64,000 nt of DNA from Branchiostoma floridae (GCF_000003815.2 NC_049997.1:6018260-6082259), one strand, 5' to 3'. Numbered from the stretch's first letter, positions 44,930 through 56,519 are shown. Program-made: numbers and translations. The notes: a model not told the origin generated them from the letters alone.

Positions 44930-45362
44930 GAATAAATGATGTTTGGTGTAGACTGCTCTTAGACTGGTAGACTCAGTAACTCTACTAGAGATGACAATCT
45001 CTACCCTCACACATGCATGTGGATTATTCTTTAATTGAAAAACAATTATGAAATGTATTTGAGACAAACTCTTTCTATACCCTTAGATTTATGCCCAGCA
45101 CTCAAAATATCATAAGTCTAGAGAATTTATGCAAACTTTTGACATGCACATCTGATTGAGTAGAATTTTTATTGCCATAAATATAGCAGCGACTAGTAAA
45201 GCATAGGTACATAAAATCATAATCAAGGTTCAGTTTTATGGGAATGTCATAACTCACTGTATCAGGGGTGTGTCTTAGTGTAGATATAAGATTCACGGGG
45301 CAAAATACACCATAAACAATGCAAATATTAGTAAGGCAGGTAGGTTTTGAATATATACCAGA

Positions 45363-45823
45363 CAGGGTTCGAGATACACATTCTTAACTTGCAATTTGCA
45401 TGTAAGGTCTGAGATGTGCATGTAAAAATAGTCTGAACTTGCAATCTTGCATGTTGAAAATACCTGGCCTATAGTGAAAATACTGAGGGATTAGACACCC
45501 TACTCTTAGACAGAACGACATATGAACGTCATTCTTTTTCCTTCCTTGTTTGTGATTGAAATATGCTGATTAAGTGGATATCTTTCCAAAATTTCAAGTT
45601 CTGTCTATGTTTTTATGCGCCTATTTCTGTCAGTCCAAAGGGATAGAATGGGCAAAATTCTTATCAGTCCTGAGCAGCAAAATTCCACCAAAGCATAGAT
45701 GCTGGCTAAAAACATTGCAGTATAGACTAGTTGTATTTTGCATGTAAATTTTTCAAATTGCATGTAAAATTTTTGCCAACTTGCAATTTTGCATGTAGCA
45801 AAAAAAAAGTATTTCGATCCCTG
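45363..45823. mobile_element. CAGGG-end MITE (F4a-like) with nested F4b piece
   Basis: The ends CAGGGTTCGAGATACA and AAAGTATTTCGATCCCTG are inverted repeats. The interior has TTGCATGT/ACATGCAA blocks. The segment 45620-45700 (AGAATGGGCA, GCAGCAAAATTCCACCAAAG, GCTGGCTA) matches the right part of the F4b element at 5802-6241, so a second element lies inside it. Confidence 0.75.
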
Positions 45824-45954
45824 CCAGAATATCATATAAAAGCATCCAAAGCATCAACTTTGCCAGCTATCCTAGATTACTACTGTATAAAAATAACAGA
45901 GCTTTTGTGTCCCACTCATAAATGTCTTAAATAGCTGACTATCTGAAGTGTGCT

Positions 45955-46290
45955 TGAGACTGCAAAAATTTAATTTGTTGGCTCTCGGATTCTTTTAAAG
46001 TTAAAATACTGCAAGCAGACGTCATAAAAGCACTAGCAGGGAGGAAAACTTGAATACAACTGTATTTACCTAATTGACATGTTATATGTTGTGTATGTTA
46101 CAAACTGTATGTTTCCAAGTATTATGTGTATTACTCCTGGAAGAGTAGTTGTTGCAATAATATGTCAACAACTAAAGGAGTCAATGAACAATGAAAAATT
46201 ACCAATGACACTAAAAGCATCAAGGCATAAACCTGTTCCTCTAACTTCCTTTTCAGTATGTTTTTCCAGTTAAGCATATTTTAGTTCATT
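45955..46290. mobile_element. decayed MITE with GGCC-type ends (F2)
   Basis: AATTTAATTTGTTGGCTCTC, then GACGTCATAAAAGCA, AGGGAGGAAAACTTGAATAC and TATGTTTTTCCAGTTAAGCA, follow the order of the second F2 interior type. The right end is lost. Confidence 0.7.
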
Positions 46291-46419
46291 CTAAATTAAA
46301 CTTCACTTCACTTCACTCGTCCCGTAGCTCAAGTGGCCGTAGGGGCAGTGGTGTGGCCTAATAGTAGATGTCTTAACCTATTCTGCAACAGAGGTGCTTG
46401 GAGTCTCTTATTAATAATG

Positions 46420-46500
46420 AAAGGTAATTAATGATACCTGAGACTTTTGACCATTTCTAAAATTATATCCAGTTGCCTGACTAACTCCTATTTGACAGAT
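46420..46500 (+). mobile_element. PLE-type module, copy
   Basis: AAGGTAATTAATGATACCTG forms a five-pair hairpin where stem II sits in the best copy. GACCATTTCTAAAATTATAT and CCAGTTGCCTGACTAAC follow. The CUGANGA and GAAAC blocks have decayed. Confidence 0.55.
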
Positions 46501-46519
46501 CTCTTAAGATTTTCCTTTT

Positions 46520-48255
46520 CTTTCTTGTTATTTCATTTTATGTGAAGGACTTTGGGCAGAGATATGAGTGTTGATCATCAAACATCAATTCCTGAAATTG
46601 CCAGCATAACACACCATTGACATTTGAAAAGCTGCCAGATTCCACATTTGGTACAAACTTCCCCAAAAGAAACGACACTTAACAAAACCCTCTCCTTGGA
46701 CGTTCTGTCTTCCCTTCCACAAGTTTTATGGCATCCTGTCCCCAAAGAAAAGACAGAACAAAGCGTTACATCTGTAACGGCGATGTTCAATAACATGATG
46801 GCTTTTCAAACAATCAGAAACAAATGTTCCATGTCGCATTACGCTTCGTTTTCATGGCTTCGGAACGAGGACTGTGATATCTAGCGGGGCACATTTATTG
46901 CGGTAGAGTAGCCGGAGTGTCTGAGTATCTCTGGTCGGGTTTTATGGACAAAGTCGCTCATAAAAGTCTCCGACAGCAAAGTCTCTTAAAGGCTGACATA
47001 AAAGTTCCCTATGGTACAGGGTGAGATTGGATAGCATTGGAGGAAATAGGTTTTAATCATAATTCTAAGGGTATTGGCTACTTTAACCCAATAAGTGTGA
47101 TATAGAATTTCTCATTATTTTTTTTGCTGTACAAAAAGATCACAAGTATAACAAAGAAATCATCTTTTATGGTTCCCTACAAGACTTTTTGTGAGTCATT
47201 CCCAAACTGTAAAATAATAAAGTTACCTTTAAGCTTTTAATCGCTTTTTTCTTGTAACTTCTTGAATTTTTTTGCTTCTTATAAGATCCATAAGTTTTAT
47301 ATTAGAAAATTTTGTTTCACTTTTTTTTATATAAGAAAGGATACCATATAGAGGATTAAATAGCTTTGACTTACTCTGACGTCATTTTACCACTTGCAGA
47401 TAAAGTTTATTAACCCACTACATTACAAAATGCCACCTATCAATCGGGTCAAATTAGTTTTAATTGCCTGTGACATTTACAGGGGTTAGTGTTATAGCGA
47501 CCGTAAAACCAACATTCTCAATGAAACAGATTACTATAGAAACCTCCCCATTAGAAAATTACGAGGATCATGAACACTTTCATTAAAGCCGGGGTTACAC
47601 CGTAATGAAAAGAGCTTAATATAAAAATGGCCGCCGCGCTTAAATATGTGACCCATGACCCCTGTAGCGGTTCATCAGTATAGAACACGCGCTTGACCTT
47701 GACTTCTAGATGACTTCCGATGATTGGATGTTTATGTACGACCATTGATTTGCACTTGGCAAAGGGATAAAAATGACGTTAACCACTTTTAGTGGGGTGC
47801 AAATGTGCGACCATCACTGGAACAGTTTGGCAGGCAGTAACGTTACTATAGTATACATATATATGGAGCCTGTGTTTTTTATAAAGTAAAACATTGCGGG
47901 CCTGATACCTGAATACTACTATTTTGTGCATTTTGAGGGCCAAACGTAGTTGGTTAGCCTGCATTTTTTCTACCTCTGTTACAATTAAAGGAAAGTTCCC
48001 TTTGCTGCTTGAAACACTAGTAGGGGCTAAAATCACAGCATATAGGGGATCCAAATCACAGCATAGGGGATCCAAATCACAGCATAGGGGCCCCCTATGC
48101 TGAAAAGGCCTGGCGAGAACACTGGTTACCCAGTAGGACTTTGAACTCTGTGTGACCTCTCTGTGATTGGATTTTTTATGGCGCCTGGTTGTTGTAGATG
48201 AGGGAAGCAGTGTTGATGGCTCGGGGATTACGGGCTTCCATTTTGCATGAGGGCT
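46520..48255. other. unassigned stretch
   Basis: A modest CpG-rich patch lies at 46770-46980 and another, with ATGGCCGCCGCGC, at 47590-47720. At 48033-48090 a short tandem of CAAATCACAGCATAGGGGAT occurs two to three times. No gene is recognised. Confidence 0.4.
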
Positions 48256-48257
48256 TT

Positions 48258-48572
48258 ATTCAGCAGTTATTGGGCATTCATGTACAGATCTGCTACCTTT
48301 GGGCTATGCATATACACAAATGCACCACAATAATTACAAGCCTAGGGGAAAATATGTGCACCTTTTATAGTGAATGTGATCTTATGCAATGTCTATTAGA
48401 TGATTAACTAGAAAAGATGTGGTAACAGTTGTGGCGTGGATCATGATTCAGCAGTTATTGTGCATTCATGTGAAGATCTGCCACCTTTTGGCTACACATA
48501 TACACAAAATTATGTACCACCATAATTACAAGCCTAGTGGACATACGTGCACCGTTTATAGTTTATGTCCAC
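48258..48572. repeat. tandem duplication, about 189-bp period
   Basis: TTCAGCAGTTATTGNGCATT, AGATCTGC, CATATACACAAA, ATAATTACAAGCCTAG and GTGCACC recur in order. Confidence 0.9.
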
Positions 48573-48901
48573 TTTTCGGCTTTTCCTCACACACGCTCTA
48601 TCACTTACTATTTTCGTACTTTTAAGATCAGAGTCTCAACCAAGAAAGTGTGGCCTTAGGCGTGACATGTTACAGGTGTGTGTTAAATGATAAATATGAC
48701 ATATAAAGAGTTATAGCATTATAGCCATGCTGATGTGATACGTAGAGAGTAATAGAGCAATAAAAAGCTAAGCCGATCCTTCAAATGCTGATTTAAGGGT
48801 GTTGACAGATGTGCCATAAAAAGTGATGACATGGGCATTTATTGCTGCTGACAAGGCATTTTCTACATCAAGGCAAGTCAATGTAAGCTCCATGATATTC
48901 A

Positions 48902-49323
48902 CAGGGCTCGAAATACCACCTGCATATGCAGGTTAGTGCAGGTAGAATTGGAGCTGTGCAGGTATTTCTGGTGTCTACCTGCACCTAACCTGCACTGGCC
49001 CCCATGTAAAGGGTTTTGTACATAAATGTCCTATGATGTAGGTGTCTATGGATTGTTATCTAACCTGCACTGGTCCATGTACTGAGTTTATACATAAATG
49101 TCCTATGATGTAGCTATAGGTGTATGTGGATTGTTGTTAGCTGCATTGGCTGTTGCCACCTATAAAGTAGAAAAGAAAGAATAGCAATGGTTCCTAAACA
49201 GATTCAGTATGATCCATACTTCATAAATTCAGAGTGGTGCATGTAAAATTTGCCTGGTGCACATAATTGTCTGTGTTACCTGCACCAGTGCAAGTATTCA
49301 GAAAGAAAGTATTTCGAGCCCCG
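48902..49323. mobile_element. CAGGG-end MITE (family F4a), copy 3, with internal duplication
   Basis: The ends are CAGGGCTCGAAATACC and GTATTTCGAGCCCCG. It is 422 bp instead of about 340 because the segment from TAACCTGCACTGG through CCTATGATGTAG and TGGATTGTT is present twice. The 8-bp flanks no longer match clearly. Confidence 0.88.
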
Positions 49324-49379
49324 TATTGACCATGTCATTTACACGTTTATCATGGTAGAAATGTTGTAAGACGAATGAA

Positions 49380-49500
49380 GGGGCTTGACGGAAATTATCA
49401 ATGAATAAAGAGACTCTTTTACACAGCCAATGCTTTATTCTCACCAACGTTTCGGTGACCGTCTGTCACTCTCTTCAGAGCAATTCTGAAATCATGAATG
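49380..49500 (-). mobile_element. PLE-type terminal repeat fragment with hammerhead-like core
   Basis: The minus strand reads CTGAAGA (CUGANGA consensus), GAGTGACAGACGGTCACC (GTGAC/GTCAC, five pairs) and GAAACGTTGGTGAGAATAAA. Core and stem II are good, but no stem I partner is visible, so it is probably inactive. This form is common at ends of Penelope-like elements. Confidence 0.55.
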
Positions 49501-49789
49501 ATCTTAAAAAAATCACAAGTTATTCCCTTGGCCATGGATTCTAGCTTTTGAATTTTGTTTTAATGGCAAAAGGAAGGATAACAAAAATAAAAGACTATTT
49601 ATCACTTTGACCTTTGCTTAGAAATAAGTAAACAGATCTCCATGTTGTTTAAAGCAGCCAAAACAACTCCAAAGGGTACAAAAATTGTTTTACAACTAGC
49701 ATGATAAATGAGTTCAGGAGATTGGCTTGACGTGTATACATGTAGACAATAAATGACTGAAGCTGGCTCAATAAAGGCCACAGCACTGA

Positions 49790-50620
49790 CTGGACTATTA
49801 AATTGTCAACCAAGTTGTCAGGGGCTCTCTTAGGGGTTTTGTGCCAACGTACATGTTACTTACATATGATTTGATTAAAGGTGCCATCCTTATGCTCGAC
49901 ACTGTGGAGGAGCAAAAACCCGGCTACAGCCAATTGTCATCTGGGTTGCCAGGGACTTGCATAGGGTTATTTTGCTAGCTTACATGTTACTAACTTGTGA
50001 TTTCATCAAAAGTCCCAGCCTTGTCCATTGTTCCACTAGTCTAAGAGCAAAAACCTGTCTACAGCCAATTGGCAACTGGATTGTGAGGGGCTCTAATAGG
50101 GCTTTTGTGTCCTCTAACTTGTAATTATTTATTAAAAAGTTCCATCTTTGTGCTAGATACCGTTGAGGAGTGAAAACCTAGGAACAACCAATTGTCAACT
50201 GGACTGTCATGGGCTCTCATATGGTTATTTTGCTAGTTAACATGTTACTAACTTGTGATTTCATAAAAAAGCTCTAGCCTTGTCCTTGTTCTGCTAGACA
50301 TTCTAGACAAGCACAAGTCTGCCTACAGCCAATTGTCATCTGGATTTTAGGGGCTTTCATAGGGGTTTTTACCCAGGGAACAAGTTACTAACTTGTGATT
50401 TAATCAAAAAGTTTAATTTTTGCCCCCCTGTTCTGCTAGACATTCTTGAGGAGCAAAAATCTGGCTACCAGGTTGTCAGGGGCTTACATAGGGGTTTTGT
50501 GTCATCTAACATGTTACTAATTTGTGATTCAATTAAAAAGTTCCTGCCTTGTGCTAGACACCGTGGAGGATAGTGAAAACCTGGCTACAGCCGTAGTAAT
50601 CTATCATTCCAACTCAGCTG
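49790..50620. repeat. tandem array, about six units of about 125-130 bp
   Basis: CTACAGCCAATTGTCATCTG, GGGGCTNNCATAGGG, ACATGTTACTAACTTGTGAT and GAGGAGCAAAAACC recur with single-base differences. The last unit ends near 50600. Confidence 0.92.
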
Positions 50621-50639
50621 TCAACAGAGCCCAAAGTAC

Positions 50640-50665
50640 GCTCTCTAAGCTATGCAAATCACATT
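50640..50665. repeat. stray fragment of the 52.4-53.3 kb array unit
   Basis: AGCTATGCAAATCACATTTA equals the unit end found about 2 kb downstream, including a perfect ATGCAAAT octamer. Confidence 0.7.
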
Positions 50666-50819
50666 TACGAACTTTTAACTCTATTAGCATCTGCCCCAGA
50701 ACGCGGCTTTTGAAGTGCAGATCAATGCATACTAAGTTAGTCTTTTCTGTGCCTTGTTCCTTTGGGACATGGGGGAGTTGATAACATTTGGATAACAAAG
50801 TTTGCCTTTGTTTTTCCTG

Positions 50820-51205
50820 CTGCGTCTCGTAAGCTGCCAGAAAGCTGCTTGTTTTTCATGGTACATTAGATTTTCAGTCTGAGACACCAAGGCTTTCAGT
50901 CCAAAGGATTAAAAAAACAAAGTTCATCTTAGACTAGTATCTTGGCACAAACTGCTTGTTTTTCTTTGTACATTAGGTTGGCAGTCAAAGACACAGAGGC
51001 TTTTAAGACTAGAGCAAAGGATTGAAAAAAGGAACAAAGTTCATCTTAGACTGGTATCTTGGCACAGTCGGCTTGTTTTTTTGGGGGTGTTTTTTTAGGT
51101 ACATTTGGTTGCCTGTTTGAGTCACCAAGGCTTTTAAGACAAGTGTGCAAATGATGAAAAAAGAAGGACAGACTTCATCTATTATCTTGGCACAAACTGC
51201 TCTCT
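50820..51205. repeat. tandem array, about four units of about 115 bp
   Basis: GCTTGTTTTTCNTGGTACAT, GAGACACCAAGGCTTTNA, AGTTCATCTTAGACTNGTAT and CTTGGCACAAACTGC recur. Confidence 0.88.
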
Positions 51206-51319
51206 GTTAGTCTTTTTTGTCCAACTCAGCATGCTCTCGACCCCCTCAGGATTTTTGTGATTTTAACAGGATTTCCATTCAAAATCCAGGGGTCAGAAAA
51301 AAATCAGGCTGGCTAGAAC

Positions 51320-52345
51320 ACTGCACCAGCTTAACAGACACACAGCTAGACCGGAGGCTGTTATATTTAGGCCTTCTGTGGAGATGTTGTGTTCAGAAAC
51401 AGTTCATCCTTTACATACTCGAAACCACCCTTTGGTATAACACCGGCATCTCTATCTGTGCTTATATTGTACAAACATGTAAATGTATAAAAGTGTTTAA
51501 CACACCAGCTTCACAGACACACAGCTAGTTCAGAGGCTGTTGTATTTAGACCTTTTGTGGAGATGTTGTGTTCAGAAACAGTTCATCCATTACATACTCA
51601 AAACCACCCTTTGGCATAACACCAGCATCTCTATCTGTGCCTGTACTGTAAAAACATGTAAATGTATAAAAGTGTAGCTGGTATAACACACCAGCTACAC
51701 AGGCACACAGCTAGTTTTATTTAGGTCAACTGTAGAGATGTTGTGTTCAGGAACAGTTTATCAATTACACATCTTTCCTTTTGCATAACATAACAGTTTC
51801 TCTATTTTTGCCTGAGTGTATAGTGCAAACATGTAATGTATAAAAGTGTAGCTGGTATAACCAAGGAGTTTCCCTCTTTCAACCTCCTTGGTATAATACA
51901 CCAGCTTCACAGGCACACAGCTAGTTTGGAGGCTGTTGTATTTAGGCCAACTGTAGAGATGTTATGTTCAGGAACAGTTTATCAATTACACACTGATATA
52001 TTTCCTTTAGCATAACACAATAGTTTCTCTATCTGTGCCTGTATAGTACAAACATGCTATGTATAAAGGTGTAGCTGGTATAACACACCAGCTTCACAGG
52101 CACAGAGGTAGTCTGGAGGCTGTTGTATTTAGGCCAACTGTAGAGATGTTATGTTCAGGAACAGTTTATCAATTACACAATGATATCTTTCCTTTAGTAT
52201 AACACAAAAATTTGCAAACATGTTTACTAATGTATAGAAGTGTAGCTGGTATAACACACAGCTTCACAGGCACACAGCTAGGCCAGAACTTGTTGTATTT
52301 AGGCCATCTGTGGAGATGTTGTGTTCAGAACCAGTTCACCCATTA
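51320..52345. repeat. tandem array, about six units of about 165-190 bp, with LINE 3' UTR sequence
   Basis: Each unit has GGTATAACACACCAGCTTCA, CAGGCACACAGCTAG, GGAGATGTTGTGTTCAG, CAGTTNATCNATTACA and TCTCTATCTGTGCCTGTA. The block GGTATAAC...AACACACCAGCTTCGCAGGCAC is the 3' untranslated region of the LINE at 40213, so the array probably grew from such a tail. Confidence 0.9.
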
Positions 52346-52379
52346 CCTGCCTGATCCAGTCTGTCAGTGTGAGTGATGG

Positions 52380-53345
52380 ACCAATCTCCCATCACAGTCC
52401 CACCACCTGCATTCTAACAGCCTCAAATACCTGATGATGGAGCTACACCATTTGTGATGGAGGCTCATTCAAGGAGTTTATCTGTATTATTTGCTGGTGT
52501 AACACCCTTGGGCATAGCATAGTACCTTCTGTGTCTGTAAATAGGTGATATAGAGAATCCAGCTATGCAAATCACATTTTACAAACAGCTTCAAATACCT
52601 GATGATGAAACTACAAATTTTGTGATGGAGGCTCATTCCAGGAGTTTACCTGTGTTGTTTGCTGGTGTAACACCCTTGGGCATAACATAGTAGCTTCTGT
52701 ATCTGTAAATAACTGATATAGAGAATCCAGCTATGCAAATCACATTAACAAACAGCCTCAAATACCTGATGATGGAACTACAAATTTTGTGATGGAGGCT
52801 CATTCCAAGAGTTTATCTGTATTATTAGCCAGTATGAACACCCGTGGGCATAACACAGTACTGTAACTTCTGTGTCTGTATATAGCTGGTATAGAGAAAC
52901 CAGCTCTTCAAATCACATTAACAAACAGCCTCAAATACCTGATGATGGAAGTACACAACTTTGTGATGGAGGCTCATTCCAGGAGTTTATCTGTATTATT
53001 TGCTGGTGTAACACCCTTGGGCATAACATGGTAGCTTCTGTGTCTGTAAATAGCTGATATAGAGAATCCAGCTATGCAAATCACAGTTTACAAACAGCCT
53101 CAAATAGCTGATGATGGAACTACAGAATCTGTGATGGAGGCTCATTCCAGGAGTTTATCTGTATTATTTGCTGGTGTAACACCCTTGGGCATAACATAGT
53201 AGCTTCTTTATCTGTAAATAGCTGTTATAGAGAATCCAGCTATGCAAATCACATGTACAAAAAGGCCTCAAATACCTGATGATGGAACTACACAATTTGT
53301 GATGGAGGCTCATTCCAGGAGTTTATCTGTAGTATTAGGTATGTG
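52380..53345. repeat. tandem array, six units of about 170 bp, each ending in an octamer-bearing block
   Basis: Units contain CAGCCTCAAATACCTGATGA, TTGTGATGGAGGCTCATTCC, AGGAGTTTATCTGTATTATT, GCTGGTGTAACACCCTTGGG and AGAATCCAGCTATGCAAATC. Perfect ATGCAAAT octamers lie at 52565, 52733, 53074 and 53242. The fourth unit has TTCAAAT instead. Confidence 0.93.
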
Positions 53346-53394
53346 CACCCATGGGCACATGCTTCTAAGAGTAGCTTCTGTATCTGTAAAGGTT

Positions 53395-54011
53395 GAGTAA
53401 CTGCTCTTTGGTGTGGCGCACCAGCTTCTGTATCTGTATAGCTGACCATGATAAATGAATTAATAGCTAATTTGACCATAGAATGAATAAATAGCTGATT
53501 GAACCACCCTTCTGTGTAGTGCACCAGCTTCTGTATCTGTATCTTTATCGCTGGCCATTGTATGACTACCCTTCAGGTTATCACACCAGCTTCTGCATCT
53601 GTATTATGGACAGAATATCTACCATTCTTCTTCTTTCGATTAATTGAAGATTATGCTTAAAGTCTCTTGCGAGGCGTGGAAAGTAATGGAGTATTGTAAC
53701 GGGGAGGGAGAACGGGAGTGGAGTGAGCTACATTTGTAATTTGAAACTGTCTAGAGTGGCGCTTAGGGCTACCTGTGCTGGGAGACTGTTCCAGTCCTTC
53801 ACAGTTCTGGGGAAGAAGGCATACTGTCTGTAGTTGGTTCTGCATGGGGCATCTGGTAGTGGGCTGAGTGAGTGCTCAGAGTACTCCTGGGCGGCTCACT
53901 AAGGGTGGGCTTGGTTCTTGAATTGAAGCCGTTGTGGTAGTTGCAGAAGGTAATCAGTTGCGCTCTTCTTCGCCTCTCCTGGAGATGGGGCCACTGGAGC
54001 TCCGCAAGCAT
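53395..54011 (-). pseudogene. LINE ORF C-terminus and 3' UTR
   Basis: The minus-strand frames, shifted once, read LQWPHLQERRRRAQLITFCN (the W-x-x-L-x-x-R-R motif) and then YRQYAFFPRTVKDWNSLPAQ, VALSATLDSFKLQM and a stop at 53728. This is the C-terminus of a CR1/L2/Jockey-like LINE. The 3' untranslated region contains CGAAAGAAGAAGAATGG and repeated GATACAGATACAGAAGC with GGTGTGATAACCTGAAGGG. It runs into the tandem arrays upstream. It is 5'-truncated and frameshifted. Confidence 0.82.
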
Positions 54012-54139
54012 TCAGTGTACGTATAGCCCACCAGCTTCTTTATCTCTCTAGTGGCTATAGCCACTCTTTGGCTTTATACAGTCCTGCATCTGTATCTATG
54101 CACTAGCCAGTAAAGCCTCCGTTCTGTACCTGCATTGCG

Positions 54140-54480
54140 TGTTGGAGCTAGCCATGGTGCTGAAACTTGGAACGTTGTTAATCCATTAAAGATACCCAAT
54201 GTGTGTTCCAAACAACATGATTTCTAATGTCATCTGTAAGTAAACTTTGTGCAAGTTTGGGCCCCCCAGCAACTTGTTCTTTCTTTGTAGCATACCAAAT
54301 TGTTCCATTTCTAAATTTGTGATATAAATGCCAATCTTTGGTGCTTTTCACGGTGCTGAAACACTGAACGTTGTTAATCCAATAAAAATATCAGGTTAAT
54401 GTTGAAAAAAACAAACTTTCCAGTATCACCTGCAGGTTAAGGTAGCACCACCTCCCCCCAAACTATGTGCAAATTGTCCT
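54140..54480. repeat. tandem duplication, about 200-bp period
   Basis: GGTGCTGAAACNNNGAACGT, TTGTTAATCCANTAAA and a TATCNCCTG/AAACT...GTGCAA block occur in both halves. Confidence 0.7.
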
Positions 54481-54633
54481 TGAAAGTCCCCCGTGACAGA
54501 TGTTGCACTGGTCGGCTAGCAGCTCAACTTTAGAGCTCCAGGATTTTACGAGTTTCACAGAGCTTGCACCTTTGATACTTGGCTACACCCAGGTGGACTG
54601 ATGGTATATGGGTCCAGCAGAAGCATCTACTAA

Positions 54634-54952
54634 GGCCAAACCATTTTATTTCCTTGGTTATTAGATATCTAAGGTTAAAGGTGTGTCAAGTGGAAAGTCT
54701 TTTAAGAGGGCCTGGAGAAAAACTTGAAAATAAGCTGTATTCACTCCATAAAACTGATTGCCCAAAGCATACAGCTTGTTCTTAGGCTTTGTCTTCATTA
54801 AGTTTTTCTAGTTATTAAGCATATTTGTCTTCATGGTGACCATCAATTTGATTATTGCTAAGTTGTTTAGTTTCCAGAAGTACTCTCTGGCCTTGCACAG
54901 GACAAAACTTGTTTTAACAGTTTGATAACCAACAAATCATATTGGTCTGGCC
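54634..54952. mobile_element. MITE with GGCC ends (F2, second interior type)
   Basis: GGCCAAACCATTTTATTTCC at the left and ACCAACAAATCATATTGGTC at the right are inverted. The interior ACTTGAAAATAAGCTGTATT and TTCTTAGGCTTTGTCTTCAT is shared with the other type-2 copies. TAA precedes it, but the right flank is TTG. Confidence 0.8.
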
Positions 54953-54975
54953 TTGGAATATAATTCTTTTCTTGC

Positions 54976-56515
54976 CCCCTGGCACGATCAATTTGTTGTC
55001 ATATTTTCAACAGAAGGCGGGGCTCTTTATAATGACTGCATTCTCTATATAATACTTAGTGCAGCAAGGTATAAACTTCATCTACAAGCTTCGTTTCCAT
55101 TGTTTTTCCAGTTAAGCACATTTGTTAAGATGTACAAGGACAAACAATTCACATTAGTGTGGCCTAAGCATACCATGCTTTGGTAACCCCCCAGGCATGA
55201 TTAATTGTCGTCATATTTTAAACAGAAGGAATAAATGACTGCATTTTCTGTATAGAACTAAGTGCACCAAGATATAAACTCAATTTGTAAGCTTTGTTTT
55301 CATTACATTTTCCAGTTAGGCCATACCAATTTAATTTGTTGGTTCTCGGAATCGCCGCTTCTATTTTTCCCAATTTAAAAAAAAAAAAAAAATCCATGAG
55401 GTTATTTGCATGTTCATGAGAACTCATTTGCATGTTCGTGAGAGTTACATGGCCCCGTTACCTGGTACCTACAAGCAAGTTGCTGGACAAACTTCGGCTC
55501 AGTTAAACAAAACTTCTGAAACAAGTACTGGACATGCAAAAACAACTATCACCTGCTTATGTTTTCCTTTGTGTTGTAAATCATCGAAAACCACCAATAG
55601 ATCGTGAAATTTGTGCTGAAAAATGACGATTCGGCAAACCAAAATGGCCGCCATGTAGCCAGTCACAAGTATGTAAATGAGATGCAATTTCATGCAAATG
55701 AGCACGCCTCTAGCGTTTTTTGCTTAAACTGCAGCTTTCACAAAGAGAACAATGAATCAGATGTTTCAGGCACTCTTATTTTTTGGGTGAAATGAAGTCA
55801 TTTTCTTGTTGCTAACATAAATTAGACATTATACTATGCTGAAAAAGTTTTTCAACCTTTTTAAAAGTTTTTTAATGTTGTTAATGATTTACTATGATGA
55901 TTTATTACAACTGTTAAGCTTTATTACTGTGTGTACTTCTGTAATACTGCACATTATTTTGCATTTGTATTGTTGAAATTAAATATAAAATGTATGCTTA
56001 CATGCAAATTTTTCATGTAATTGTAACTGGATAAGTATTCTGCCACACATATACCATGGTTTCAGGTCTGGAATTACCAACCTGAAACTCTGGACCTGAA
56101 TCCAGACTTGTTGCAGGTTTTTTTTTTTTTTTTTTTCGCCCTGTCGCTCCAACTTTTTTCTGAAAAAATCCGAGAACCAACAAATTAAATTGGTATGGCC
56201 TTAAGCAGATTTGTTTAGATGTACAAGGACAAACAATTCACATTAGCGTGGCCTAAGAATACCATGCTTTGGTAACCCCCTGGCATGATCAATTGTCGTC
56301 ATATTTTAAACAGAAGGCAGGACTCTTAATAAATGACTGCATTTTCTGTATAGAACTAAGTGCACCAAAATATAAACTCAATTTGCAATCTTTGTTTTCA
56401 TTATGTTTTTCCAGTTAAGCATATTTGTTTAGATGTACAAGGACAAACAATTCACATTAGTGCGGCCTAAGAATACCGTGCTTTGGTTGCCCTCTGACAT
56501 GACCAATTGACGTCA
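54976..56515. repeat. tandem array of about 210-bp units, split by the 882-bp element
   Basis: CCTGGCATGATCAATTGTCG starts units at about 54976, 55190, 56277 and 56491. Each has CATATTTTAAACAGAAGG, AATGACTGCATTTTCTGTAT and ACAAGGACAAACAATTCACA and ends GTGTGGCCTAAG. The unit shares phrases (GTTTTTCCAGTTAAGCAT, GTGTGGCCTAAG) with type-2 F2 MITEs, so it probably arose from a MITE right end. Confidence 0.88.
55319..56200. mobile_element. 882-bp element with perfect 32-bp ends (family F2), recent
   Basis: The ends begin GGCCATACCAATTTAATTTG and stay identical for 32 bp before diverging. TTA flanks both sides (55316-55318 and 56201-56203), and the other array units show the empty site CCAGTTAAGCA. 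The interior is unlike other F2 copies. It has four perfect ATGCAAAT octamers (55404, 55426, 55692, 56002), an ATGGCCGCCATG palindrome at 55643 and a poly-T run near the right end. No transposase is encoded, so it is a non-autonomous PIF/Harbinger-like element. Confidence 0.93.
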
Positions 56516-56519
56516 TATT

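Noticed and set aside
44553-45067. Long open frames through the TGGA tract (MDGW and HPSI repeats, up to 184 codons)
   Set aside because: A tetranucleotide repeat without stop codons is open in all frames on both strands. There is no codon bias, start context or domain.
47640-47700. Hammerhead core at CTGATGAACCGC on the minus strand
   Set aside because: No GAAA block or stem II partner follows at the right distance.
53799-54011. Host protein with LQERRRRAQLITFC motif
   Set aside because: Together with the frameshifted FFPRTVKDWN segment it is the C-terminus of a LINE ORF.
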